From CAZEVY01 sp964515555 (GTDB taxonomy: Bacteria > Acidobacteriota > Terriglobia > Bryobacterales > Bryobacteraceae), in assembly GCA_964515555.1 (NCBI GenBank), contig CAZEVY010000100.1, positions 1-19,824 of the forward strand: a stretch of 19,824 bases of DNA, in the 5' to 3' direction. The notes below the pieces were generated by a model. That model made no database searches, was not told the origin of the DNA, and was given only the letters and a program-made list of their open reading frames with translations. Positions 8,584-16,371 of the stretch are shown here, piece by piece. A program made the translations under genes and the position numbers. Position 1 is the stretch's first letter, and every line of letters begins with the position of its first letter.

Positions 8584-9506
8584 GGCGTTCTCCGGCGGAG
8601 CAAACGCGGGAGCGTGCGAGCGAGCATGGCGAATCGATCCCAGCGCGTGACCACGGGCCGCCGGAACAGGACGTTGCAGCGCTGCGCCTCGATGCGCTCC
8701 AGGATCTTGAGGCCGCCGCGGCTGAACAGCTCGATGTCGAGCGCCAGGCGCGGGCGCACCATGCCCGCCAGCGGCAGGCCTTCGGCGAAGTACCGGCGCG
8801 CGACGCCGATGAGGTCCTGCATGAGAGCGCGGAAGGCGTGGTTGAACTCACGGCGTTCGAGTCGCTCGAGCGAGTAACCGTGCTTGCGGATGGACTCGAG
8901 CGGAATGTAGACGCGCCCCTTGTCGAGGTCGCGGCGGACGTCCTGCCAGAAGTTGGCCAGCTGCAGGCCGGTGCAGGTGGCGTCGCTGAGCTTCAGGCGC
9001 TCTTCATCGCGATAGCCGCACAGGAGCAGCACGAGACGGCCGACGGGGTTGGCCGAGTAGCGGCAGTAGCCGACGAGATCGGCGAGGGTCTCGTAGCGGG
9101 TGACGGTCTGATCCTGCTCGAAGGCGCTGATCAGATCGGCGAAGGGGGCGATGGGGAGCTGGTGGCGGCGCACGGTGTCCTCGAGCGCGACGAAGACGGG
9201 ATGCCGGGCGCGCCCGTCGAACATTTCCAGAAGCTGCTCATGCCACCAGTCGAGCAGGCGGAGGCTCTCGGCGGGGTCGCCGATCTCGTCGCCGAGGTCG
9301 TCGGCCCAGCGGCAGAAGGAGTAGACGTTGTAGAAGTCCTGATGGAGATCGCGTGGGAGCAGGAAGCTGACGATGCGGAAGTTCTCGTAGTGCGAGGTCG
9401 CGAGCCAGCGCGTGTAGCGGGCGGCCTCGGCGGGGCTGTAGCCGCGGGCCATGGCCTGGGGATCGGCGACGAAATCGCGGGGCGCGAGTAAAGGAGGCGC
9501 GACCAT
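8580..9506 (-). CDS. hpnC: Hydroxysqualene synthase HpnC
   Basis: This 308-residue protein is the second squalene/phytoene-synthase paralogue. The HYENFRIVSFLLP opening, WADDLGDE (68-74), CRYSANPVGRLVL (148-160) and LANFWQDVRRDLDKGRVYIP (with D189 and D193) are hallmarks of HpnC. HpnC converts presqualene diphosphate to hydroxysqualene. The ATG at 9506 is preferred because the longer open frame upstream, over the neighbouring dehydrogenase, is arginine-rich antisense-type sequence and has no usable start near the gene. A weak ACAGG lies about 6 bases before the ATG. It sits 23 bp after the dehydrogenase stop and overlaps hpnD by 4 bp. Confidence 0.92.
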   Translation of the reverse strand: MVAPPLLAPRDFVADPQAMARGYSPAEAARYTRWLATSHYENFRIVSFLLPRDLHQDFYNVYSFCRWADDLGDEIGDPAESLRLLDWWHEQLLEMFDGRARHPVFVALEDTVRRHQLPIAPFADLISAFEQDQTVTRYETLADLVGYCRYSANPVGRLVLLLCGYRDEERLKLSDATCTGLQLANFWQDVRRDLDKGRVYIPLESIRKHGYSLERLERREFNHAFRALMQDLIGVARRYFAEGLPLAGMVRPRLALDIELFSRGGLKILERIEAQRCNVLFRRPVVTRWDRFAMLARTLPRLLRRRTP

Positions 9507-9529
9507 GTAGCCTGTCGCGGCGATCGCCT

Positions 9530-10570
9530 TTACGGGAGGATCGCCGTCTTCATGTGCCCGTTGTGGCTCATCAGGTGCCGCATGACTTCGAGGAGATTCG
9601 CCAGGGGTTCCTCGCGGTTGACGAAGTCGGCGGCGGCGATCTCGCCGCGCGAGACGGATTCGAGCGCCTTGCGGATATAGGTGGGCGTGTGATGGAAGCT
9701 GGCCTTGCAACTGATCTCGGAGTAGTGCAGCAGGGCCGGATCGAGCGCGACGCGGGTGTCGTTGGGGCAGCCGCCGAAGAAATTGACGGTGCCGCCGCGG
9801 CGCACCAGGCGCACGGCCATCTCCCAGACGTCGGGCGAGCCCACGGCTTCGACGGCGATGTCGGCGCCGAGGCCGCCGGTGAGCTTCTTCACCGTGCCGA
9901 CGGGATCGCAGGAGTCGTCGGAGAGCAACTGGTCGTCGGCGCCCATGTGGGCGGCGCGATCGAGCTGCGAGGCGCGCCTTCCGAGCGCGATGACGCGGGC
10001 GCCGTAGACTTTGGCGAGGCGCACGAACATGAGGCCGATGGGCCCCAGGCCGACGACGGCGACGGTGTCGCCGCGACGGACGCCGGATTCCTCCAGGCCG
10101 CGCATGACGCACGCCAGCGGCTCGATGAGCGCCGCGTCGCGATAGCCGACGTGCGCGGGCAGGGCGTAGGTGTTGCTCTCGACGATGCGCGCCGGGATGC
10201 GGATGTATTCGGCGTAAGCGCCGTTGTTGAACAGCAGGTCCTCGCAGAGATTCTCCATGCCACGCCCGCAGTAATAGCAGGCGTTGCAGGGCGCGGAGTT
10301 GGCGGCGACCACGCGGTCGCCGGGACGGAACCGGGAGACCTCGCCGCCGGCGGCGACGACATCGCCGGCCAGCTCGTGGCCGAACAGCGCCGGCGGGACG
10401 ATCATGCGCGCGTGGTAGCCGCGCCGGAACACCTTTACGTCGGTGCCGCAGGTCAGCGCGGCCCGCACGCGTACCAAAAGGTCGCCGCTCTCGATGGAGG
10501 GGACGGGCACCGGCTCTACCTTCAAGTCTTCCTTGCCGTAGAGCACGGCCGCCAGCATCTGTGGTTTCAC
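9530..10570 (-). CDS. Zinc-dependent medium-chain dehydrogenase in the hopanoid operon (second of pair)
   Basis: This medium-chain dehydrogenase/reductase (MDR) has about 346 residues. Catalytic zinc ligands are visible as C41, H65-E66 (GHE) and E150 (EPLAC). The structural zinc site is complete: Cys 95, 98, 101 and 109 (CNACYYCGRGMENLC). The nucleotide-binding motif is VGLGPIG. The family oxidises alcohols or reduces aldehydes and ketones with NAD(P). The substrate is unknown; its place between hpnG and hpnC suggests a role in hopanoid or terpenoid metabolism. Three starts are possible: GTG 10579 (overlaps the upstream gene by 10 bp), GTG 10570 (1-bp TAGTG overlap, AGAGG eight bases upstream) and ATG 10558 (closest to the family N-terminus MLAAVLYGKEDLKVE). 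I chose 10570 for its ribosome site. Confidence 0.9.
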   Translation of the reverse strand: MKPQMLAAVLYGKEDLKVEPVPVPSIESGDLLVRVRAALTCGTDVKVFRRGYHARMIVPPALFGHELAGDVVAAGGEVSRFRPGDRVVAANSAPCNACYYCGRGMENLCEDLLFNNGAYAEYIRIPARIVESNTYALPAHVGYRDAALIEPLACVMRGLEESGVRRGDTVAVVGLGPIGLMFVRLAKVYGARVIALGRRASQLDRAAHMGADDQLLSDDSCDPVGTVKKLTGGLGADIAVEAVGSPDVWEMAVRLVRRGGTVNFFGGCPNDTRVALDPALLHYSEISCKASFHHTPTYIRKALESVSRGEIAAADFVNREEPLANLLEVMRHLMSHNGHMKTAILP

Positions 10571-11625
10571 TATGGCCACCTCTGTGGTTGAACAATAATT
10601 TTCAACGATTTACCATCCGGATGCAACGCCAGATCGATTCCACGGCCAATCTCTTCGAGCGGGAGCCGGTGGGTGACGATCTCCTCCACCGGCAGTCCGC
10701 CCTCGAAAACCAGCCGCGCGGACTCCCTCTGTAGATCGACCGAAGCGCTGTAAGACCCCAGCAGAATCCGCTCGCCGGCGCAGATTTCGGCGCCGGGAAG
10801 CTCGATGCGCTCGCGCGCGGAGGTCTGCGCGAACAGGAGGATGCGGGCGCCCGGGCGGGTCGCCGCAATAGCCTCCTCGACGACGCCCGGCGCCGAGACG
10901 GCGACAATCGCCAGGTCGGCGCCACGGCCGCCGGTTGCGGCGCGCAGGTCGGGGGCGAGGGGGCCGCTTCGGGGATCGAAAACCATTTCCGCGCCGAAAT
11001 GTTCGCCGAGTCTTCGCCGGGACTCCATGGGATCGCTGACGGCGACACGCACGCCGCGCCGCGCCAGCAACATCGTGAACAGCAGCCCGATGGGACCCTG
11101 TCCGGCGACCAGCGCCACATCGCCGGGATCGGGTGCGGCGAGATCGAGGGCCTTGAGGCAGGTGTTCACGGGCTCGACGAAGGCGGCGCGTTCGTAGGAA
11201 CAGCCGTCGGGAACGCGCTCGACGCCGGCCTCGACGATCCAGGGCATGACGCGGACATACTCGGCGAAGCCGCCGCCGGCGGGCTCGTACCCGGCCGTCA
11301 CGCCGACCTTCTTGTAGGTCGCGCACTGGGCGTAGAGGCGGCGCGCGCAGTAAAAACATTTCCGGCAGGGAATGTGGTGGAAGACGGCGACGCGATCGCC
11401 GGGGTGAAGATGTCCGACGCCCTCGCCGACGGCGGCGACGTCGCCCGCGGTTTCGTGACCGTAGACGCGGGGCGGCGGGAGCAGGTCGTCGTGGATCTTC
11501 TTGAGATCGGTGTGGCAGATTCCGCAGGCGCGCACGCGGACGAGGATTTCGCCGGGTCCGATTTGGGGCACCGGCACCTCGCGGACGGCGACGCGGCCGG
11601 CGCCCTCATAGACGGCGGCCCGCAT
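10570..11625 (-). CDS. Zinc-dependent medium-chain dehydrogenase in the hopanoid operon (first of pair)
   Basis: This 351-residue MDR dehydrogenase is paralogous to the next gene but clearly diverged. Catalytic zinc ligands are C34 (CGICHTD), H57-E58 (GHE) and E151 (EPVNTC). Structural zinc cysteines are 87, 90, 93 and 101 (CRKCFYCARRLYAQC). The cofactor motif is AGQGPIG (174-180). The ATG at 11625 gives the standard MDR beginning MRAAVYEGAGRVAVREVPVP. The open frame runs upstream into the N gap, but those residues (AAPVPAI) are not family-like. Its stop overlaps the following dehydrogenase by one base. Its substrate cannot be named from sequence. Both zinc sites are intact, so an active alcohol/aldehyde oxidoreductase is expected. 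Confidence 0.9.
   Translation of the reverse strand: MRAAVYEGAGRVAVREVPVPQIGPGEILVRVRACGICHTDLKKIHDDLLPPPRVYGHETAGDVAAVGEGVGHLHPGDRVAVFHHIPCRKCFYCARRLYAQCATYKKVGVTAGYEPAGGGFAEYVRVMPWIVEAGVERVPDGCSYERAAFVEPVNTCLKALDLAAPDPGDVALVAGQGPIGLLFTMLLARRGVRVAVSDPMESRRRLGEHFGAEMVFDPRSGPLAPDLRAATGGRGADLAIVAVSAPGVVEEAIAATRPGARILLFAQTSARERIELPGAEICAGERILLGSYSASVDLQRESARLVFEGGLPVEEIVTHRLPLEEIGRGIDLALHPDGKSLKIIVQPQRWP
10579..10583 (-). promoter_or_regulatory. Ribosome binding site deciding the dehydrogenase start
   Basis: On the minus strand AGAGG lies eight bases before GTG 10570, inside the last codons of the upstream dehydrogenase. It supports that start over the GTG at 10579, which would directly abut the site. 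The stop and start share one base (TAGTG), an arrangement typical of coupled translation. Confidence 0.55.
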
Positions 11626-11647
11626 GATGGCGGGGACGGGCGCCGCG

Positions 11648-11747
11648 NNNNNNNNNNNNNNNNNNNNNNNNNNNNNNNNNNNNNNNNNNNNNNNNNNNNN
11701 NNNNNNNNNNNNNNNNNNNNNNNNNNNNNNNNNNNNNNNNNNNNNNN
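11648..11747. other. Assembly gap of 100 Ns
   Basis: Exactly 100 N characters form a conventional scaffold gap whose true length is unknown. It removes the 3' end of hpnG and the junction with the first dehydrogenase. Extra genes could be hidden if the real gap is large. Confidence 1.
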
Positions 11748-12361
11748 AGGGTTCGCGAGGCGAGGCGGCAACGCGCGTCGAGCCGGATGAGCTCCGGAAT
11801 CGCGGCGGGCCGGAGCAGGGCGGCACGCAGGACGCGGCCGCGGTGGAAGCGGCCGCCGGCGTCGCGCAGAGTGTTGAAGTCGAGACGAAATCCTTCGACG
11901 GCGGTGTCGGTCACGGCGCGAATGCAGTAGAACGGCAGGCCGCGGCGATGCGCCTCGCGGGCGACGGCCGCGGCTTCCATCTCGACGGCCGAGGCGCCGG
12001 TCGACTCGCGCAGAAGGCGTTTTTCGGCGACGGTTCCGACGAAGCGGTCGGCGGAGAGCACGATGCCGGAGGCGGCGGGCGGGGCTTGCGGAAGGGCGCG
12101 GCACGGCCAGGCTTCGTCGCCGCGCACCTCGGTGGCGACGACGACGCCGCCGGGCGCGAGCGCCGGGTCGAGCGCGCCGCAGTAGCCGATGCTGGCGATG
12201 GCTTCGATGTTTCCTCCTTCCATACCGATCTTCACGGCTTCAGCCGCGAGCCGGGGTCCGGGACCGTTGGCGACCGTGACGAAGGGCTTACCGCCCATCG
12301 CGGTGCGCCCGCGCAGTTCCGAGAACTCGCGCTCCTCGGCGGCGACCAACAAAACGGCCAC
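11748..12361 (-). CDS. hpnG: Adenosylhopane nucleoside phosphorylase HpnG (3' end lost in gap)
   Basis: At least 204 residues of a phosphorylase/nucleosidase (PNP/MTAN) family protein are visible before the N run. Seen are NGPGPRLAAEA (32-42), a SIGYCGALDPALAPGGVVVA strand-loop (57-76), the ribose-binding SAVEMEAAAVA (124-134) and a FYCIRAVTDTA segment with the catalytic-type Asp (D152). In hopanoid clusters this gene is HpnG, which removes adenine from adenosylhopane to give (phospho)ribosylhopane. Relative to HpnG proteins only about 20-40 C-terminal residues should be missing. The GTG start lies 3 bp after the hpnA stop. 5'-methylthioadenosine nucleosidase is the generic alternative, but the hpnA/hpnH context argues against it. 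Confidence 0.88.
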
Positions 12362-12364
12362 GAC

Positions 12365-13342
12365 TCAGCAGTACCCATTCGACCGGAACCAATCGACCGC
12401 GCGGCGCAACGCGGCGTCGGCCGGACCGGGCGCGAAGCCGAGCTCGCGGCGCGCCTTGGAGCCGTCGACCCACATTTTCTGCCGCGACATGCGAACCGCA
12501 TCGAGCGGCACGCGCGGCTCGCCGCCCGCGACGCGCGCCCAGGCCGTCGACGCCGCGCCGGCGGCGAGGGCGACCGCGTGCGGCAATCGCACCCGCGGCG
12601 CCGGGATGCCGGTCATCGTTTCCAATTTCACGAAAATCTCCCGCAGCGCCAGGTTTTCGCCGGCGAGGATATAACGCTCGCCGGGGCGGCCGCGCTCGCA
12701 GGCGGCGATGTGACCGAGCGCCGTTTCGCCGGCGTCGACGAGGTTGAGTCCGGTGTCGACGTAGGCGGGCATTTTTCTCTTGAGGAAGTCGACGATGACC
12801 TTGCCGGTGGGCGTCGGTTTCCAGTCGTGGTCGCCAACGGGGGCGGTGGGGTTGACGACGACGACGGGAAGGCCGCGGGCGGCGGAGGCGAGGGCCTCGC
12901 GCTCGGCCAGGAATTTCGACTTCTTGTATGCGCCGGTCATGGCTTCGATGCTCACCGGAGTGGTCTCGTCGCCCAGTCCGCCGGGAGGAAATCCGATGCA
13001 GCCGACGGTGCTGGTGTAGACCACGCGCTCGACGCCGGCGCCGGCCGCGGCCGCCAGGATGTTTTTCGTGCCTTCCACATTCGTCCGGTACAACTCAGCG
13101 GGGTCGCGCGCCCACAGCCGGTAGTCGGCGGCGACGTGATAAACGACGGCGCAGCCTTCGACCGCACACGCGACCGACGGCGCGTCGCGCAAATCCCCGG
13201 GTACAGCCTCGACGCCGTCGAGCTCCCGCAAGCGGCCCGGCGGCCTCACCATCGCCCGCACGCGCTCGCCCCGATCGGCCAGCCGGCGCGCGACGTGCCA
13301 GCCGAGGAAGCCGGTCGCGCCGGTGACCAGGACGGGTCTCAC
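12365..13342 (-). CDS. hpnA: Hopanoid-associated NAD-dependent sugar epimerase HpnA
   Basis: This 325-residue protein is an extended short-chain dehydrogenase. The Rossmann glycine motif is TGATGFLG (7-14). The catalytic triad is S111 or T112 (YTSTVG) with Y139 and K143 (AYKKSK). The NPTAPVGDHDWKPTPTG region is characteristic of HpnA. HpnA belongs to hopanoid clusters, where it is annotated as a sugar epimerase; its exact reaction is not settled. The GTG start lies 6 bp after the hpnH stop, and the gene runs to within 3 bp of hpnG, so it is firmly inside the operon. Confidence 0.92.
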   Translation of the reverse strand: MRPVLVTGATGFLGWHVARRLADRGERVRAMVRPPGRLRELDGVEAVPGDLRDAPSVACAVEGCAVVYHVAADYRLWARDPAELYRTNVEGTKNILAAAAGAGVERVVYTSTVGCIGFPPGGLGDETTPVSIEAMTGAYKKSKFLAEREALASAARGLPVVVVNPTAPVGDHDWKPTPTGKVIVDFLKRKMPAYVDTGLNLVDAGETALGHIAACERGRPGERYILAGENLALREIFVKLETMTGIPAPRVRLPHAVALAAGAASTAWARVAGGEPRVPLDAVRMSRQKMWVDGSKARRELGFAPGPADAALRRAVDWFRSNGYC

Positions 13343-13348
13343 GCGCGC

Positions 13349-14455
13349 TCAGCGCAGCGCCCAGCCGAGCATGCGGAAGCCGTCGCTCAGCTTCGAGTTA
13401 ATCCCCAACGCCGCCGACGGCTCGAAGCCGCAGTGCACCATGCAGTGCTCGCACCGCGGGTCGTTTCCATGCCCGTAGCTCGACCACGGGGTCTTCGTCA
13501 TCAGATCCTCGAAAGTCCGGTAGTGCCCGTCGGTGATCAGATAGCAGGGCCCTTTCCAGCCCTTGGTGTTGTAGGTCGGATTTCCCCAGGCGGTGCAGGG
13601 CAGCTCGCGGCCGCCTTTCAAAAAATCGAGATAAACCGGCGTGCTATTCAGCGGATATTTTGCGGCGATGCTGTCGATATCCGCGAATTTCTCGCGCACG
13701 TCGTCGCGAGTGAGGAAGATCTCGCGGACGTTCACCGCCGAGTATCCGTAGGCCGGCGACAGCATGTGCCCGTCGACGCCGAGGGGCTTCAGATACTCGA
13801 ACAGGGCCTCGACCTCGGCCATGTCGGTTTCCTTGTACACGGTGGTGTTGGTGCACACCTTGAAGCCGGCCGCCTTCGCCACGCGGATTCCCTCGACGGC
13901 CTCGCGGAAGACGCCCTCGCGCTCGACGCACAGGTCGTGGGTCTTCTCCAGGCCGTCCAGGTGGACGTTGAAGAAGAGGCGCGGATCGGGGCGGAACTCG
14001 GCGAGGCGCTTGCGGATGAACATGCCGTTGGTGCACAGGTAGATGTGCTTGCCGCGCGCCAGGATGGCGGCGACCAGGCGGTCGAGCTCCGGGTAAATCA
14101 TCGGCTCACCGCCGCAGATGGAGACGATGGGCGCGCCGCACTCGTCGACGGCGGCCAGGCACTGCTCGACGGTGAGCTTCTCGGTGATGGTCGATTCGTA
14201 TTCGCGGATGCGGCCGCAGCCGGTGCAGGTGAGGTTGCAGGCGTGCAGCGGCTCGAGCATCAGCACCAGCGGGAAGCGGCGGCCGATCATGGGATGCGGC
14301 GCGGCAGGGCGCGCCGTGGGGCCGTGCACGATGCGGAAGGGATTCCCGGCGTCGGCGGACGGCTTACGGTCGACCTGCCAGGCGGGCGGCGGCCGGCGCT
14401 TGTTGCGGGCGATGTAGGCCGCCATCCCGAGGGTCATCTTGAGCGGGAATCTCAT
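13349..14455 (-). CDS. hpnH: Adenosylhopane synthase HpnH (radical SAM)
   Basis: This 368-residue radical SAM enzyme attaches an adenosyl group to diploptene, giving adenosylhopane, the first step of extended (C35) hopanoid side chains. The iron-sulfur motif CNLTCTGC carries C73, C77 and C80. It is preceded by LVLMLEPL and followed by SICGGEPMIYPE, the SAM-binding GGEP. A C-terminal cysteine cluster (CEHCMVHCGFE, about 335-345) and the segment GPCYLITDGHYRTFEDLM are typical of HpnH. The ATG overlaps the shc stop by 4 bp (ATGA), with GAAGGA and GAGG purine stretches upstream as a ribosome site. It lies directly between shc and hpnA, as expected for its biochemical order. Confidence 0.95.
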   Translation of the reverse strand: MRFPLKMTLGMAAYIARNKRRPPPAWQVDRKPSADAGNPFRIVHGPTARPAAPHPMIGRRFPLVLMLEPLHACNLTCTGCGRIREYESTITEKLTVEQCLAAVDECGAPIVSICGGEPMIYPELDRLVAAILARGKHIYLCTNGMFIRKRLAEFRPDPRLFFNVHLDGLEKTHDLCVEREGVFREAVEGIRVAKAAGFKVCTNTTVYKETDMAEVEALFEYLKPLGVDGHMLSPAYGYSAVNVREIFLTRDDVREKFADIDSIAAKYPLNSTPVYLDFLKGGRELPCTAWGNPTYNTKGWKGPCYLITDGHYRTFEDLMTKTPWSSYGHGNDPRCEHCMVHCGFEPSAALGINSKLSDGFRMLGWALR

Positions 14456-16371
14456 GCGGCCTCGTCCTTCTTCAAATACTCCGCGAGCGCCAGCAGCGGG
14501 AAGGTGTCGCGGTAGAGGTGATAGGTCAGGTAGAAGACGCGCGGGAAGCCGGTGCCGGTGGCGAGGTCTTCATGCCAGGTCCCGTCGGCGCGCTGGGTCT
14601 CGATCAGGTGCTCGACGGCGCGCCGCACGCTCTGGCTGCCGCGGTCGCCGGAGGCGAGCAATCCGAGGAGTCCCCAGGCGGTCTGCGAAGCGGTGCTGGG
14701 CGCGGGGACGAAACGGCCTTCGTCGTAGCTGGCGCAGCTTTCGCCCCAGCCGCCGTCGGCATTCTGGATGGCGCGCAGCCACTCGCCGGCGCGCAGGACG
14801 GCGGCCTCGCGATCGCTCTCGCCGGCGGCGCGGAGTCCGCGCAGGGCGAGGAATGTGCCGTAGACGTAGTTGACGCCCCAGCGGCCGAACCAGCTTCCGT
14901 CCTGCTGCTGTGTGCGATAGAGGTAGGCGACGCCCTTGCGGATGGCGGGATGATCGCCGCGGACGCCGCTGGCGCAGAGGCCCTCGATGACGCGGCCCGT
15001 GATGTCCGGGCAGGTCGGGTCGAGCATGGCGTTGTGGTCGGCGAAGGGTACCAGGCTGAGGGGGTGCCAGTTGTTGTCGACATCGAAGGCGGCCCATCCG
15101 CCGTCGGAGGACTGCATGTCGAGCAGCCAGCGGACGGCGCGCCGGACGCAGGCGTCGTGCGCGGCGCCGTCGCGGGCGCGGGCGTGGCTGAGCGCGAGCA
15201 GCACCATGGCGGTGTCGTCGATATCGGGATAGAACTCGTTGGCGAACTCGAAATACCAGCCGGACGGCTCGGTCTTGGGGCGCATGACGGACCAATCGCC
15301 CTTGCAGCGGACCTCTTTGGTGAGCAGCCAGTCGGCGGTGGACTGGAGGGCGGCCGGGGGAACGAGTCCCGATTCGCCGGCGGCGAAGGCGGCGATGGCG
15401 GTGTCCCAGACGGGCGAGAAGCAGGGCTGGAAGAAGAATCGCCGGCCGTCGTCGACCATCAGGTTCATGAACTGGCGCACGGCCTCGACGCGATCGGGAT
15501 GGTCGGGCGGGTAACCGAGAACGTCCATGGCCATGATGGCGTACATCATGGGGGGATAGATGGCGCCGAGCCCGTCGGAGAGGCGGGTGCGCTCGATCAT
15601 CCAGCGCTCGGCGCGGCGAATGGCGAGCTGTCGCAGAGTTTTCGAGCCGTGGCGCTCCCACCAGCGCAGCCGGCGGTCGAGCCAGAGGAACACATTGCGC
15701 CAGCCGAAGCGCGCGCCCGCAGGCTCGAAGGCGAGGCCGGCTTCGGGAAGGAAGAGCTCGTCGAGCGTGAATCCGGCCGGCGCGGGCTTCCGCGGATCGG
15801 AGGCGTGGACGATGGAGAGCGGCACCACGATGGCGCGGCTCCAGGACGACATCCGATAGAGGAATTTTCCGAGCAGCGCCATCTCGGGCGGGACGGTGGG
15901 ACAGTGCTCGCGCGGATAGAGCCCGAACAGGCTGAGGTTCACCTTGACGTAGCTGTTGGCCGCCTGGATGCCGCCGAGATCGAGGATTTTCTCGCGCGCG
16001 CGGGCGAGGCGCGGATCGGCGGGGTCCAGGCCGGCGACTTTGAGCGCGAAGTAGGCCTTTACGGTAGCGCTGATGTTGGCGGGGCCTTGCGGGTAGGTGT
16101 TGAAGCCGCCATCGGGCAACTGCCGGTCGAGAATCGAACGGACGGCCTTCTGGATGAGCGGGCGCGACGGCGGATTCCAGGCGCCGTCCACGGGCGGATG
16201 CATCCAGAGCTGGAGCAGAATGAAGTCGGATTCGAGCGTGGTGTCGGCGGTGAGTTCGCCGCACCAGTAACCCTCGTCGAGCCTGCGGGACATCAGCGAG
16301 GCGGCGGAGATCCGCGCGGCACGGTCCGCGGCGGCGGCAGCGGCGTCGGCCAGTTGCAGGCTGGGGCTCAT
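14452..16371 (-). CDS. shc: Squalene--hopene cyclase
   Basis: This 639-residue triterpene cyclase converts squalene to hopene and hopanol at the membrane. The proton-donating motif DIDDTA lies at 383-388. Several QW-type repeats stabilise the barrels: DGGFNTYPQG (87-96), DGGWAAFD (423-430), DGSWFGRWG (491-499), DGGWGES (539-545) and DGTWHED near the end. The DHNAMLDPTCPDITGR segment (445-460) also matches the family. The ATG at 16371 gives normal length; an open frame upstream is arginine-rich antisense of ispH. The start overlaps the ispH stop by 4 bp (ATGA). The hpnF name is sometimes used for this gene. Confidence 0.97.
   Translation of the reverse strand: MSPSLQLADAAAAAADRAARISAASLMSRRLDEGYWCGELTADTTLESDFILLQLWMHPPVDGAWNPPSRPLIQKAVRSILDRQLPDGGFNTYPQGPANISATVKAYFALKVAGLDPADPRLARAREKILDLGGIQAANSYVKVNLSLFGLYPREHCPTVPPEMALLGKFLYRMSSWSRAIVVPLSIVHASDPRKPAPAGFTLDELFLPEAGLAFEPAGARFGWRNVFLWLDRRLRWWERHGSKTLRQLAIRRAERWMIERTRLSDGLGAIYPPMMYAIMAMDVLGYPPDHPDRVEAVRQFMNLMVDDGRRFFFQPCFSPVWDTAIAAFAAGESGLVPPAALQSTADWLLTKEVRCKGDWSVMRPKTEPSGWYFEFANEFYPDIDDTAMVLLALSHARARDGAAHDACVRRAVRWLLDMQSSDGGWAAFDVDNNWHPLSLVPFADHNAMLDPTCPDITGRVIEGLCASGVRGDHPAIRKGVAYLYRTQQQDGSWFGRWGVNYVYGTFLALRGLRAAGESDREAAVLRAGEWLRAIQNADGGWGESCASYDEGRFVPAPSTASQTAWGLLGLLASGDRGSQSVRRAVEHLIETQRADGTWHEDLATGTGFPRVFYLTYHLYRDTFPLLALAEYLKKDEAA

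Noticed and set aside
7723..9506. Carotenoid (phytoene synthase) reading of the two isoprenoid synthases
   Set aside because: The two proteins match the distinct HpnD and HpnC signatures, and shc, hpnA, hpnG and hpnH are in the same operon with no phytoene desaturase.
8580..10595. A 671-codon minus-strand open frame joining hpnC to a long upstream extension
   Set aside because: The first ~360 residues are arginine-rich out-of-frame sequence over the dehydrogenase gene; only the part from ATG 9506 matches HpnC.
11624..14515. A 963-codon plus-strand open frame opposite hpnG, hpnA and hpnH
   Set aside because: It reads through the 100 Ns and is the antisense shadow of three well-recognised genes.
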